In this document: positions 25,831 to 37,534 of the stretch, in pieces | How positions within the stretch are numbered: position 1 is the stretch's first letter | Layout of the letters: every line of letters starts with the position of its first letter | Origin: Amphirosellinia nigrospora | Taxonomy: Eukaryota; Ascomycota; Sordariomycetes; Xylariales; Xylariaceae | NCBI GenBank assembly: GCA_004123355.1 | Contig: SCHM01000002.1 | Location: 4,313,569-4,377,568 of the forward strand | DNA: 64,000 nt | Reading direction: 5' to 3' | The notes under the pieces: generated by a model | Database searches by the model: none | What the model was told of the DNA's origin: nothing | Seen by the model: only the letters and a program-made list of their open reading frames with translations | Position numbers and translations under genes: made by a program

Positions 25831-27184
25831 ACATCCGCCGACTCGCCAGATAACAAACTACTTCCCATTCAAGAGCCCTTTGCACAATGAGACCTGCACT
25901 AGAGGGAAGGTAATGAGAATAGGCAGGATGCACTGTATGAGACATCCTGAATGCGTTTATTCTTCCATACCTCGGTTCTTCCAAGGGTCTTCTGAGCTCC
26001 ATCCCACTGCTTCATAGCAGACAGCTCCGACGCGTATACACCCTGTGCGAGTAACCAAGTAGTTTTGAAACTCCTATAGTAAATATATTATCATTGTTGT
26101 TATTCTTACTTTTTGCGCAGTAGAAATATTAAATCTCACGAGGCTCCCAACGCGGTCTGAAAGTGTGAGCCGGGAGCATATAAAAACCAAGAAGTATTGG
26201 TAGTATTGTGCCAGTAGCGCAACGACCAAGAGCGACAAGATGATGTAGTACCAACGCTACCTACCAGGGCACAACATCTTACAGCAAACGAATGTTGAGT
26301 ATCCGAGATATTATTTCGATGGGGTTGTATATCCAAATCTCTATCGTTCCTGAGATCCTTTTGACCATCACACGAGAAGGTAGCTGTGGCAGAACCCTTC
26401 ATCCTCATGCACAACAGGCTGCCCATGAGGGATAAGTGTGACCCTTTCCCACCACAGCTTTCCCCTAACGGTGGAAGCTCTCGTTGCGGTAAACACGGCT
26501 GAACCCGCCCTGGAGGCCTGCCGGACACCAGGTGAGCCTCTTCCCCGTTCCGAAGCATTCGCTGTCATCTTTAGCGCGGCTGCTCCTCTTCACCCCCATC
26601 TGCTACGGCAAATATTGCACGAAAACTCTCGGTAGTTCTTGTACTTGAGATGATCGCAGCTTGGGCAATTAGCAGGTATCGTCCACTATATTCTTAGATC
26701 TGAGTTTGACGAATATAACATGTGAATGATAGGAACTTTTCTTCCAGCATCGTTGGCGCTTCGACATACTCGAGGATCCACCTGTAGTGCCCCCTCTTCA
26801 CCATCCTCTGTTCGTCACAACATAAACCCATGGTTTCCTTGGGAAGTCCTAGGTTCGAGTCCCAATGTGTTGATGATACACATACTAGGATACCGACACG
26901 GCGCCGAACGAACCTCGACGAGCCAGGGATACAATGATCGAAACCCCATAGTATTTTTCTTTATTGAGCCCATCTAACTAAGTGCAGTATAGTTCTATAG
27001 TCAGTGTATCAACACATTTGGTTCATTTTAAAAACAGTTTTCTGAACCATGTATTACCAGTGGCTGTATTACAACGTACAGCAACCGTATAATCTACCTA
27101 GGTAGCTTGAATTATGACACTCAGTTCTAATTTCAACTACACCACTTTGGAGTTGGTTAATGCCTCTAGCAGTCTGTTCTCATG

Positions 27185-27251
27185 ACCGCCAGATTAATAG
27201 TACCTAGTTGGGTCGGTGACGACCAGCAAATCCCTGGTGTTGTATGTTTTT
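27185..27251 (+). repeat. Dispersed ~60-bp repeat, copy 2
   Basis: Second copy of the sequence at 22806-22865, in the same orientation, with shared blocks GTTGGGTCGGTGACGACCAG and ATCCCTGGTGTTGTATG. It lies in an AT-richer intergenic stretch. No target-site duplication was identified. Confidence 0.7.
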
Positions 27252-27510
27252 GACTTTTATATAGCTAGTTTTTAGTTACAGCTCGTTGTATTCTTCTTTT
27301 ATTGGGATAATTAGGAAAGGCGGTTATCGAGAGGGCGGCGTCTCTGAGTTCAACACTGAATCGGAATGCAGTTTTTTGCTTGTCGTCGTGGGGTTGCGGG
27401 GCCCCGTAAAACACTAAGACGCAATAGATGCATATCGCAGCGCCTTATCTCCGTAACAAAAATCTTTGTCGAAGACTTGCACTTAACCCACCTCAATCCC
27501 ATATTCACTC

Positions 27511-27545
27511 TGCGGCCTCTCTCTCTCTCTCACGCTCACTCAATC
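27511..27545 (+). promoter_or_regulatory. Pyrimidine tract upstream of CMS1
   Basis: Alternating CT run followed by CACGCTCACTCAATC, ending about 75 bases before the CMS1 ATG. Such tracts often precede transcription starts in filamentous fungi. No TATA box is evident. Functional role is an inference. Confidence 0.35.
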
Positions 27546-27621
27546 TATCATAAACTTCCAAGACTGGACAAACAGAAAAAGCAGAAAAGTCATTTGTGTG
27601 CATTTCGGACTGACTGACATC

Positions 27622-28628
27622 ATGGCCGAGGACCAACCCACCAAACCAGCCCGGCAGGCCCCAAGGCGAAATCAAAGAAGCGAGCGCGCAACGAAGACGA
27701 CGGCGGCGCCCGCAAGCGGAAGAAGTTGGCCGCGCGCGCACAAGACGACCTCGACCTCGATCTTGAGGCGGGCCTGAACATGAAGATCGCCTCGCTCGAC
27801 AGCATGCTCCTCGCCGACCACCTGGCGCAGAAGACGCGGCGGTTCGGGACCGATCTGAAGCCGGTTGAGCTCTCTGCTCTCGACATCTCACGTGAGTTTT
27901 CCATCGGGTGTGCAGTATGGTGCGCGGGACTAAGCAGTGAACAGCGAGCGCCATCAGGGACTCCAGCTCCTTCTCGCAGGTGCGGAATCTGGAGAATCTC
28001 CCCGCGTTTCTCGAGGCGTATGCCGAGGACCCGAAGGCTCTCGGAGACGCGCCCGAGGAGAATGGGACTCCGCACACCATCATCGTGACGGGTGCTGGGC
28101 TACGAGCTGCCGAGGTCGCTAGGTACGATTGTTCGCACATTACAGTTTGTCGTCAATCGGCAATTGGTCATTTCTAACATCGTCTGCAGAGCCGTTCGGA
28201 AATTCCAGTCGAAGGGGGTCACGGTAGGAAAGCTGGTAAGAAATCCACTTGTCTAGATCGGCATCCCGATAAGCTGACGCAAAGGAGTTCGCCAAACACA
28301 TCAAGATCGAAGAGACCAAGAAATTCCTCGAGAGTCACCGAACAGGCGTCGCCGTGGGAACGCCAGTCAGACTGAGTGATCTCGCGGAGAGCGGTTAGTC
28401 TTTGTCGTACAGCTTGCCCGAAGTCCATGCTAACGGAGCCCTCAGGAATATTGAAGCTGGATAAGCTAGAGCGGCTCGTTGTGGATGCCTCGCATATCGA
28501 CCAGAAGAAGCGAGGTATCATGGACATGAAGGAGACTATGATCCCACTCGCGCGTTGGCTTGTCGAGGGCGGAATTCAAGGTGCGATACGCAGATGTGGA
28601 GCGGCCGCTACAACTCTTGTTCTACTGA
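27622..28628 (+). CDS. CMS1: Cms1-family ribosome biogenesis protein
   Basis: Cms1/CMSS1 family protein, associated with the U3/90S pre-ribosome in the nucleolus. Starts MAEDQPTK; a Lys/Arg-rich basic stretch (KAKSKKRARNEDD, RKRKKL) looks like a nuclear localisation signal. The conserved body follows: DSMLLADHLAQKTRRF, AIRDSSSF, NLENLPAFLEAY, TIIVTGAGLRAAEVARAVR, KFQSKGVTVGKL, FAKHIKIEE, GTPVRLSDL, LVVDASHIDQKKRGIMDMKET and a C-terminus DVERPLQLLFY with the stop at 28626-28628. Exon joints: 27891|GTGAGT, AG|GTACGA to CTGCAG, CTG|GTAAGA to CAAAG, AGCG|GTTAGT to CTCAG. Two one-base slips are needed, in the C run 27659-27662 and near 28580; both restore family sequence at once. Convergent with the CFEM gene, about 300 bp apart. 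Confidence 0.88.
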
Positions 28629-28933
28629 TTCAAGGCTCAACCCAAAGTCACATACTTCACTTGGTTCACGTTCGGTCGGTCGCATTGCATAAGATACCCA
28701 GGACGGTGCTTTTAGTCTCGGTCGGCGTTTAAAATTAGTATCAAGGTTCACTCAGAACAACTATATAGAAAATAGTGGCCGCCATAACATTACAAATGTA
28801 TGTTCAAAGCCTCTCCCGCCAAGAAATAGTATTTCCTTCGTACTTCCGTGGTAGCATGCGTAAAAATATGCCCGAACAAAACAAATGTATACCATGCTGA
28901 TGGCCCCATACCGATGGCCCCATGCCTCTGTCA

Positions 28934-29686
28934 CTAGAAGCCGTTGACCCAGAAATCTTGCAGCAAGACAATAGCGAACCACAAGACGAGTCCGGAAAAG
29001 GATGTCTGGAAACGGGTCGAGTTGGACTGGGTGATCATCCACGGTCGGTTGATGCTCGTGGACTCGGGACTGCTGGTCAAGAAGGGCGCAGGGGTTGGCG
29101 ACCAGGTCATGGTCATGGTGAGATGGTCCGTGAATGTGGTGGTGACGGTGGTGACTGTGGCGCTCTCCTCGCGTAGTTGGACGCCCGGGATTTCGGGAAG
29201 CGGGTGGCCGGCGAGGTAGTCAGCCTCTCGCACGCGGAGGAGCTCCTCGTTGATGAAACCCGGCGCGACCATGTAGATGTCGGCACCGACATCCATACAG
29301 GTGGCGATGGTACGGCTGAGCGCTTTGCCGTAGTCGTTCGAATCGCATTGAGAGTAAAGGCACTGGAACAGGGACTGGTTTGAGCTCGTTAGTATGCGGA
29401 ATCTCCCCTATGTTGTCGGTGAGATGCTGCTGGGACTTGCCTTTTGATACTCTTCCTGGTGACAGAGACAGTTCATGTCCAAGCACTGCGTGACGAACAT
29501 GCTATCGATCATGCAGTGTGAGCCACAGCCTAACAATAGACAAGGTTAGCAAGGGAATGAACATGGCGATGCATGCTGCAGCTGGGTGCTCTTACTTGGT
29601 AGTTCAGGGTCGGTTCCGACGTCCAGCTTCAACATCTTGGCGAAGGCGATGTGCAGGAGGGGGAAAAGCAAGCTGATGCATTTCAT
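28934..29686 (-). CDS. CFEM-domain cell-surface protein
   Basis: Small secreted protein of 206 residues with a CFEM domain, the eight-cysteine fold used by fungi in haem uptake, wall structure or host interaction. Exons 29686-29596, 29529-29441 and 29374-28934 join with no frame problem. The signal peptide is MKCISLLFPLLHIAFA. Eight cysteines follow in CFEM order: CGSHC, TQC, NC, LC, FQC, SQC and TC within residues ~30-85, with the DMNCLC core. The middle region is Thr/Ser-rich, and the C-terminus ends in a hydrophobic tail (SGLVLWFAIVLLQDFW) that suggests a GPI-anchor signal. Intron 1 (29530-29595) is GT..AG; intron 2 (29375-29440) has donor AAG|GCAAGT. The usual CFEM Asp for haem is not clearly placed, so haem binding is unproven. 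Confidence 0.85.
29375..29440 (-). other. GC-AG intron in the CFEM gene
   Basis: Splicing AAG|GCAAGT..ACCAG|TCC joins EEYQK to SLFQC and keeps the eight-cysteine CFEM frame. AG|GCAAGT is the consensus donor of GC..AG introns. A CTAAC-type branch site lies shortly before the acceptor. Nearby GT dinucleotides would shift the frame. Confidence 0.85.
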
Positions 29687-31692
29687 CTTGAACGATTGCA
29701 AGGGATGATATCGTGGGTGTGGGTGGATGGGTATGAGGAGAGATTGAAGAGTTGAACAAGCGGGAGCTGGTACGTTGGACGTGTGTAATCGTCCGATGTT
29801 TGCGTGCTCTTCTTGTCCGCTGATGCGTGACCTAACCTGTAGTTGGTAGGTGTTGTTGTTGCTGTTGTTGTTTTGTTTTTGAACTGTCTGCTTTCGTTTC
29901 TACTGATCCAATAAACCGTTGCACAAAGCGAATGAATTCTCCGGCCCAGACGGGAAGCGGTAAGGATAGTCACCAAGAAATCAACCCCGATAGAAAAGGG
30001 GGAGTGAAGTCGATGCTTGACAATCCAAAAAAAGGAGCGTGGGGGGGGGGGGATATTAGGGAAACGAGCGTGTTGTGTGGGAGCGAAAGACTGGCGATGT
30101 TGTAGTCTACTTTCGGATGATAGGGATGGGAGAGAGAAGAGAAGACGTGGGATGAAGTAGGCCCCCGGATTGGCGTTTGGTAGGAAGACACAATAGGCTC
30201 GCCTGCCGTTATTGTCATAGCCGTACCAAGGTAGCGGCGGCCATCGATAGAGTACAGGTGGCGAGGAAGGTGGCTCCGTCTCCGAGGGCATTATTGTCTC
30301 TTCATCCGTATAAGGGAACCTTGGAAGTCGATTAACCGGATAGCGCCTTTACGTCTTTCCTCTTGCCTCATGTTGGGCAACGAATCGCAACTTCTGTACG
30401 AAGGACCTGTATCATTGTCGTGGTACATTGACTAAGTTTGGAGTCGAATTCTCTCACGTTCCTGTTACCTTTGCTTTGGTATTGTTAACGAACTACTGGG
30501 TGCTTCCATATGTACCTACCTACCTAGTCTTTGTCAAATATCCAGGGCAACCCATGCTGTGCATGTGATTGATTGTGACTACGTAGGTACTTGTTTGAGT
30601 CTATGATTCGGCGCTGTCTCTCCTATTCTGATTCATACTTTGTTCACGACCTGGCTCACGCCTTGTCGGGATGCCATTCAACAGAGACATCTTGATTAGG
30701 CATATTTATAAATGATTAACCTAAAATAAATAAACAAACAGGCAGCTCCCGAAGTTATTCTAGACCCAATGCTGTTAGTGTAGTAGGTAGGTCTCCACGT
30801 GACCGGTATTTCTCGTCTTGGTTGGCTACCTACTTTGAGAAGTGTGGGAAGCAAACATGAATACCACTTACGTGAAGTAGGTTGTTACTCAAATTGGAAA
30901 GCTCCAAATTTGTACAATAGCATTTGAATTCTGATAGCCCACACTGGGTTGATAGATGTATCACATATTGTTTAATCTATAGTATTGAATCTTCTGGTAA
31001 TTAATTGCCGCCTTAGCTATTATTTAGAGAAAGACTTGCCGATTCAAAACTTCGAGTGCCTTCTGGGCATTGTATTACTTTGACCATTCGCTGCTAACCT
31101 TACCTATTCAGTGATTCCTATTGATTCGCGTTCGACGTTGATACGTAGTATCTACTAAGTAGGCATGTGCGCGTTTCTCTACGTAGGTAGGTAAGCTATA
31201 CGCCTATCTGTAAACACCGCCGTCGTGCCTCCATCATGTCTAATGCCTACCTACCTTAGGTACCTGCTTACCTTTTCTAAAGTCTACACCTTTTGAAAGT
31301 TCAACCCTCAAGTCTGGAGCTGACCACCTTTCGGTTCAGCGCCCATCTACATTTTAACTTTGGCACGCCTTTAAGGTGAGAGTTTTGTTACTGTGCCTTA
31401 GTTACCTCCCTGGTAATGACCTGCCTGCACTTATTCAAGTAACTACTTGTATTCAGACCTGAGGTGATCCTAACCAACCTGCCTACATATAGGCAATTAG
31501 TGCCAGCTCTATCTTCGCCAACCAAGCTGTCACTTTGAGTTTCATCTCAGCTCTTTCCGCTCCTCGACCATCATTGTCGCACTTCCACAATTATTGGACT
31601 AGCACACATGCAATTGGCCACCGTCTTATTGCTATAGCACAACAAGTCAAGGACCAGAAGACCAGCGGCAGGCACGCTCTCGCACAGTCACC
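29687..31692. other. Intergenic, TACC-rich
   Basis: Upstream flank of the CFEM gene. A 202-codon minus-strand frame (29683-30291) is Pro/Ser/Tyr-rich with no domain and overlaps the CFEM leader; I do not support it as a gene. A run of 12 G lies at 30041-30052. From about 30500 to 31480 the DNA has many ACCTACC / GTAGGTA motifs, often palindromic, and drops in GC towards the AT-rich island. Confidence 0.5.
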
Positions 31693-31890
31693 ATGTTTTT
31701 CTTGCCTCCCAGCGGGAACCGCCAAAGCGCCGAGCCCGTTGCGCAGCCACAGCCCATGGTCATTGACCTTACCAAACAAGACGTATTCACTGATCTGGCC
31801 CAAAACGATTCGGATCCTAAGTGGTTCTACAGGCCTACAGGGCCCACCACACACCCTACCATCTACATCACATTTTCGGTGCACTTAAGC
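31693..31890 (+). CDS. Hypothetical protein, 5' piece cut by AT island
   Basis: Opens with MFFLPPSGNRQSAEPV and reads through MVIDLTKQDVFTDLAQNDSDPKWFYRP before the sequence becomes extremely AT-rich at about 31890, where protein-like sequence stops. No family recognised. The abrupt end at the island edge suggests the 3' part was lost or displaced by insertion. Another open gene piece lies at the far edge (44595 onward); that the two once belonged together is only a guess. Confidence 0.4.
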
Positions 31891-34800
31891 TACGTATACG
31901 ATACGTTATTTTTATACGTTTATTTATTATATAAATAAAAAAAAATATTAGCTTTAAACTAAACGATTACAATACGTAAATACGTAGTAAAAAATTATTT
32001 AAAAATACTTTTAGTATAAAATATAAAAACGAAAACCTTAGCGAAAAACTTTATATTTAACCCGCTTTTATTAATTTTAAATACTAAAAACGTATCGGAA
32101 AACTTATTAATTTAGCTACTAATAAATAGCAACTAATAAAAATAAAAATTTAATTATAATCTTAAGTATTACGCCCCCGAAAACGCGCGTTAGTTTATTA
32201 AACCCGCCGGAAAAATAAACTAAAACTAATATAATAAAATAATATTCCTATTAAAAAAAAATATATAAAAATATAAGTTAGCAGTACGCCTATATTATTT
32301 TAAAAACATAAAACCGAAAAAAAACTATAAGCAAAAAATAGCTATAAAATAAACGTTTAAACGGACTAACAAGCGCTAATAAAGCTAAATTTTAAGTTTT
32401 AAAAAATCTATAAATACTTTTTTTTATAATAAAAATAGCAAAAAAATTTTTAACGTTAAACTAAAATATATTTTAATAATATATAAAAATAAACTAAACT
32501 TAATAAACTTAATTAAATTATAAATAAATAATTATATATTAATAATAACTTTATAGCTATATATAAACTAAATAATTAGCTAAATATTAATAATTATTTT
32601 AATAATAAAACTAAAATTATATAGCTTAAATATTAATTTATAAATATATTATTTTATAATATATATAACAATTTATAAATATTTATTCGAATAATATTTA
32701 TATATAATATATAATAAATAAGTTTACCCGCTAGATTTTTAAGCTAGTTATAACGTATAATATTTAAATAGTTTTTTAATTTATAATAAGCTATATATAA
32801 TTTTTAATATTATTTTTTATAACGTTAAACTATAAATAAAAAAAACTAATCGTAAAAGTTAATTTTTTTTACGCTTTTAATTTAAAAAAAAATAAAAATA
32901 TTCCGCTAAAACTATTTATTTAATATAAAAAAATAAAAAACGAACAAAATAAAATTTATTATTGCTAAAATAAATCGAATTATTTTATAATATAAATTTA
33001 AAACGCTATTACTATAAATATATATATATAAAATATAGTTTTAAAAAATATAAAAACTTAATATATTAAACGTAAAAAAAAAATAAAAGCTAGTAAAAAA
33101 ATAAATAATATTCGTAAAATATTTAAAATATAATTATTAGCTTAAAAAAAAGCTAGCTGGATATTTTCTTAATATTATAGCAAAATAAGCCCTGCTTTTA
33201 AAACTAAATAAAATATTTGCTTTTTTTTTAAGTTTTAACGAAAAAAACCTTTTTTTAAAATAATCTTTATTTTTTTTTTAATAATAAATAAATAAAAAAA
33301 AAACATTATATAACTATTTATCGGTTTAAATAAAATATTAATAAATATTTTTTAATTTAATATATATATTAGCTATAATTTAAAACTATAGTTTAAAATT
33401 TTTTTAAACTTAAAATTACTAATATAAACTATATAATAATTAAAACTTAAATTAAATAAAATTTAGTTTTTATTAAATAATTATAATTAAGCTAAAAAAA
33501 AAGCTTTTAAGCTTTTTATTAAATTTAGTTTTAAAATTAAACAATAATTAATAAAAATATACTATTTATTATATTTAATAAATAAATCGGTTAATAACTA
33601 AATATAATCTAAATTTAAAACGTTAAAATATATAATAAAATTTATTTAATATAATCTATAAAATAAAACAAAGCTTATATTTAATTAAAAAAAACTTAAA
33701 AAATATATTTTAAATTATTTTAATAATAATACTATAATAATAGCTATTTAAATTTATAAAAAAAAGTCCGCTATTATAAAAACTATTTATTATTTAATTT
33801 ATATATAATATTATATTTATTTAATTTTTTTATAAAAAGTTTTTACTAGCTTTTATAAACTGTATTATAACTAATATAAATAGCTTATTATTTAAATAAT
33901 TTTATATTTATTATTTTACCGAAAGAAATTTTTAAACAAAAATATATATTTTAAATATAGCTGTTTAACGAACGTTTTAAATATAATTTAAAACCTAAAA
34001 AAAAATGGCAAAAATATATATTTTAAGTTTTAAAAATTAAAATTAATACAATAATAATAATAAAACTATTTAAAACTAAGCTTTAAAAAATAATCCGTTT
34101 AATAAAAAAAATATTAAAAATATTATCCGTTTTTATTATAATATTAATATATATAAGCTATTTAAATTTTTATTTAGTAGTAATTTATTTAATAAAATAT
34201 TTTTAATAAATTTTTAAAACTTATTAGCTTATTTTAGCTTTTTTTATTTTGTTTATTATTAAAATATAATAATAAATTTATAATAATAATATAACTTATT
34301 AAATAAGTTTAATAAAAAATTTTTATAATTAATTTAAATAAGCTATTATTTTATTTATTTATAAACGTATTGAATATAAAGCTTAAAAGCTTTTAATATA
34401 AAGCTTTTTTATTTAAAAGAAATTAAATTAAAAATTTTTTAGTTTTAAAAAACTAAACATATAACTAACGTTAAAAAAACAAAAAACTATTAATATATAT
34501 TAATATAATTAAAATTATAGCAATTTAAATTATATTTTATTATTAATAAAACATTTAAACATTAAATATTATTATTATTTATATAAATAATATAATAGCT
34601 AAAAACAAATTTATTAATATATTAATATAAAACTTATTATTATTAAAAACATTATATAAAATTTTAATTTTAATAGTTAATAAAAATATTTATTTTTAAG
34701 TTTATATATAATTTCGTTAAAAAATAGCTTTATAAATATTTTATTATAATTTAATATTAAAATAATTATTAATTTATATTTATATTAATAAAATTTTTAT

Positions 34801-35880
34801 AAAATATTTACTGAATAGTTTTAATAATAAATAGCTAAAATAATAAATAACTTAAATTATATTTAGCTATTTTAAACAAACGTTATAAAAAAACTTACTG
34901 AATATATAAATTAGCTATTAAAAAATATAAAAACTAATATTAAATTTATAAAATTAACTTATAACTAATAAAAAATAATATTAGTTTAATATATTTTTAA
35001 TAAAATATTTAAAAAAATATAAAAAAAATTTAAAAGTTAACTTTTTATTATATATATTTATATTAATTAGTTTATATAAATTTAATATTTAAAATAATAG
35101 TTTTAAAAGTTTATATATTTATTGTTTTATTTAAAAACTATATATTTATTTTTATATTTAGCTTAAAGCTTAAAAAACTAACTAATATTAGCTTTTTTAT
35201 TAAACTGCTTATTATTTTTAAAACTATAAAAAAAAATAATTTTAAAATATAATAATAATAAATATAATATTTTTAGTAATATAATATAAGTTTTTACGTT
35301 TTAAAAAAATAATTTATATAAATCGTAAAACTACTAATATATATAAGTTCTAAGCTATAAAACTTATGAAATTTTATATATAGCTATTAAAAACAAATAA
35401 CTATTTTAAGCTTTTTTACGCGCAAATAAAATAAATAAAACTTACGCTAAAATAAACATTATATTAAGCATAACTAGTAGCCGTTTATATTTAATATAAA
35501 ATATAAATAAGCTATTAAATTAAAATAAAAACTATTAATATATAATAAATAGCGCGTTTTTATTTTATTTTTAATTAAAACGTTTTTAAAAGTTAAAATA
35601 ATAATTATATTATAAAATTAGCTTATAAACTTTAAAATATTTAAAAGCATATATTTAAGCTATAGTTTTTAAAAAAATATAATATAATATATTTATAATA
35701 TTAATATAAATAAAAAAAAATAAACTATTAAACAAATAATTATTTAATATAATAAAATATTATTATAAATCTTTATTAATAAGCTTATTATAGCTATAAA
35801 AATAGTTCGTAATAAAAACAATAAAATAAATAATATAACAAGTTTAAAAAACTTAAAATTATTATATAAAAAATAAATTA

Positions 35881-36065
35881 TTATTAGTTTAATAAATCGA
35901 AATTAATTTATAAAAACTATAAAAAATAACTAAATTAAAAAAACTTAAAAGCTTAAATATAAAAAAATATTTTTATTAGTTTAATAAATCGAAATTAACT
36001 TATAAAAGCTATAAAAAACTTATAGCCGAAAAAAATAATAATTAGCTTATAAACTAAAAATATAT
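35881..36065. repeat. Tandem repeat, ~92-bp period, in AT island
   Basis: TTATTAGTTTAATAAATCGA at 35881 recurs at 35973, with the following ~35 bases also shared. The two copies give a period of 92 bp. This could be an internal duplication in a degraded element. Origin unknown. Confidence 0.5.
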
Positions 36066-37246
36066 TTTATAAATATACGTAAAAATTTTTTAACTTATAA
36101 ATAACTCGGAAAAAAAACAAACTATATAAATAAATATATTTAATAACCTAAAAACAAACTATATATAACTTATAAAACTAATTAAAGCTTTATAATTTTT
36201 TAATTATAGTTTTATTTTTAAAATTATTTAATTTATTATTTTTATTTTTACTATATATAATATTATTTTAATTTTTAAACTTTTTATATTTTTATTTAAA
36301 TTAACGTTATTTAAATAATAATTATAGTTTTATAAATCGTAACTATATTATTTTCGTTTTACGAAATTAGTTTTTTTATAATTTAATAAAAACGTTTTAC
36401 GTTTTAACGATTAATTTATGTATATTATATAAACAAAAAATAATCGTAAAATAATCGTAAAACTTATTAATAATATATTTAAACTTTCGTTTAATTTTTA
36501 AGTCGCGCTTAAAATATATAACAAAACAAATAATAATAAAATTTTTATAGCTTTTTTTATATTATTATATTTAAATTTAAACTTTTAATAAAATATTAAT
36601 AAAACGTTAGCAAAATAAACTTAATATATTAATAAAATATAATTAACTTATAAAACTTAAAAAACTTATAAAAATATAACTATTATTTTTATTATTTTTA
36701 TAAAATTTATAATATTATATATTTTTTAAAAATAAAAAAAATAAATTTAGCGCAAAATTTATCTATATTTTAAATTTAATAAATTATTAATAAGCCGTAT
36801 AAAAAATAAAACTAATATATTTATTTAAATTATATAATTAAAATAATAGTAATATATAACGTTTTTTTTATATAATTTAATAACTTTTAGTTTATAAACT
36901 ATTAACGAACTAAAAGCGCTATATTTATAAATTATTAATAAATTATAAATAATTTATAAACAATTTATAAAAATAAAAAAATATATATTATTAATTATAA
37001 GTTTATTAAATAATTAAAATTTTTTTTAAAAAAAAAAATAATAAAAAAAAATAAAAAAAGTAGCTTAAACTATACTTTTATAATAAGCTATAATAAAAGC
37101 TTTAATAATATATTAACGATTCGTTTATAACTTATAATAAACTCGCAAAACCTATAAAAATTATAACTTATTAAATAAACGTTAATAATAAACGTTTAAT
37201 ATATAAAAATAATATATAACTAAAAATAAAAAAAGCTTAGTTTAGT

Positions 37247-37534
37247 TATAAATCTACAAGCTTTAGTAGCTATGCTTTATTATTAGCCATAGCACTTATA
37301 ATCTCCACTTATAATAACTATTACTTATAATAAATACATAACTACTATTTAGTAAATATAGTTATAGTAAATAAAAGCAAGCATTAGTAATAAATATAGC
37401 TGCCCTACGTGAATATTTAAGCAGCTGCTTATACTATAAATTTAAACTTTTTTTTTTTTTATTTTATTTGTAGATTTTATATATAATATTATATATACTA
37501 AAGCTTTGTTTTTCGAATATATAAAGCGTAACTA
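37247..37534. repeat. Left LTR of the island element
   Basis: Shared landmarks with the right LTR are AAGCTTTAGTAGCTATG, a run of TATAATAA-like repeats, AAAAGCAAGCA, CGTGAATATTTAAGCAGC, a long T run then ATTTTATTTGTAGATTTTA, and a right end near AAGCGTAACTA. The LTRs keep more C and G than the interior. Confidence 0.8.

Larger units (their letters stand above)
25831..27621. other. Intergenic with repeat and CT tract
   Basis: No gene recognised. A 140-codon minus-strand frame at 26136-26558 has no family features. The second copy of the ~60-bp dispersed repeat lies at 27185-27251. A (CT)n-type pyrimidine tract at about 27511-27534 lies ~90 bases before the CMS1 start and is the sort of tract seen in fungal core promoters; its role here is inferred. 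Confidence 0.45.

Noticed and set aside
26850-26890. tRNA-like T-loop, GGTTCGAGTCCCA
   Set aside because: The flanking stem bases do not pair and no anticodon arm or acceptor stem can be drawn around it.
27505-28140. 211-codon minus-strand frame opposite CMS1
   Set aside because: Antisense shadow of GC-rich CMS1 exons; the plus strand has clear family sequence.
29683-30291. 202-codon minus-strand frame rich in Pro, Ser and Tyr
   Set aside because: It overlaps the CFEM leader, shows no domain and looks like a low-complexity promoter translated by chance.
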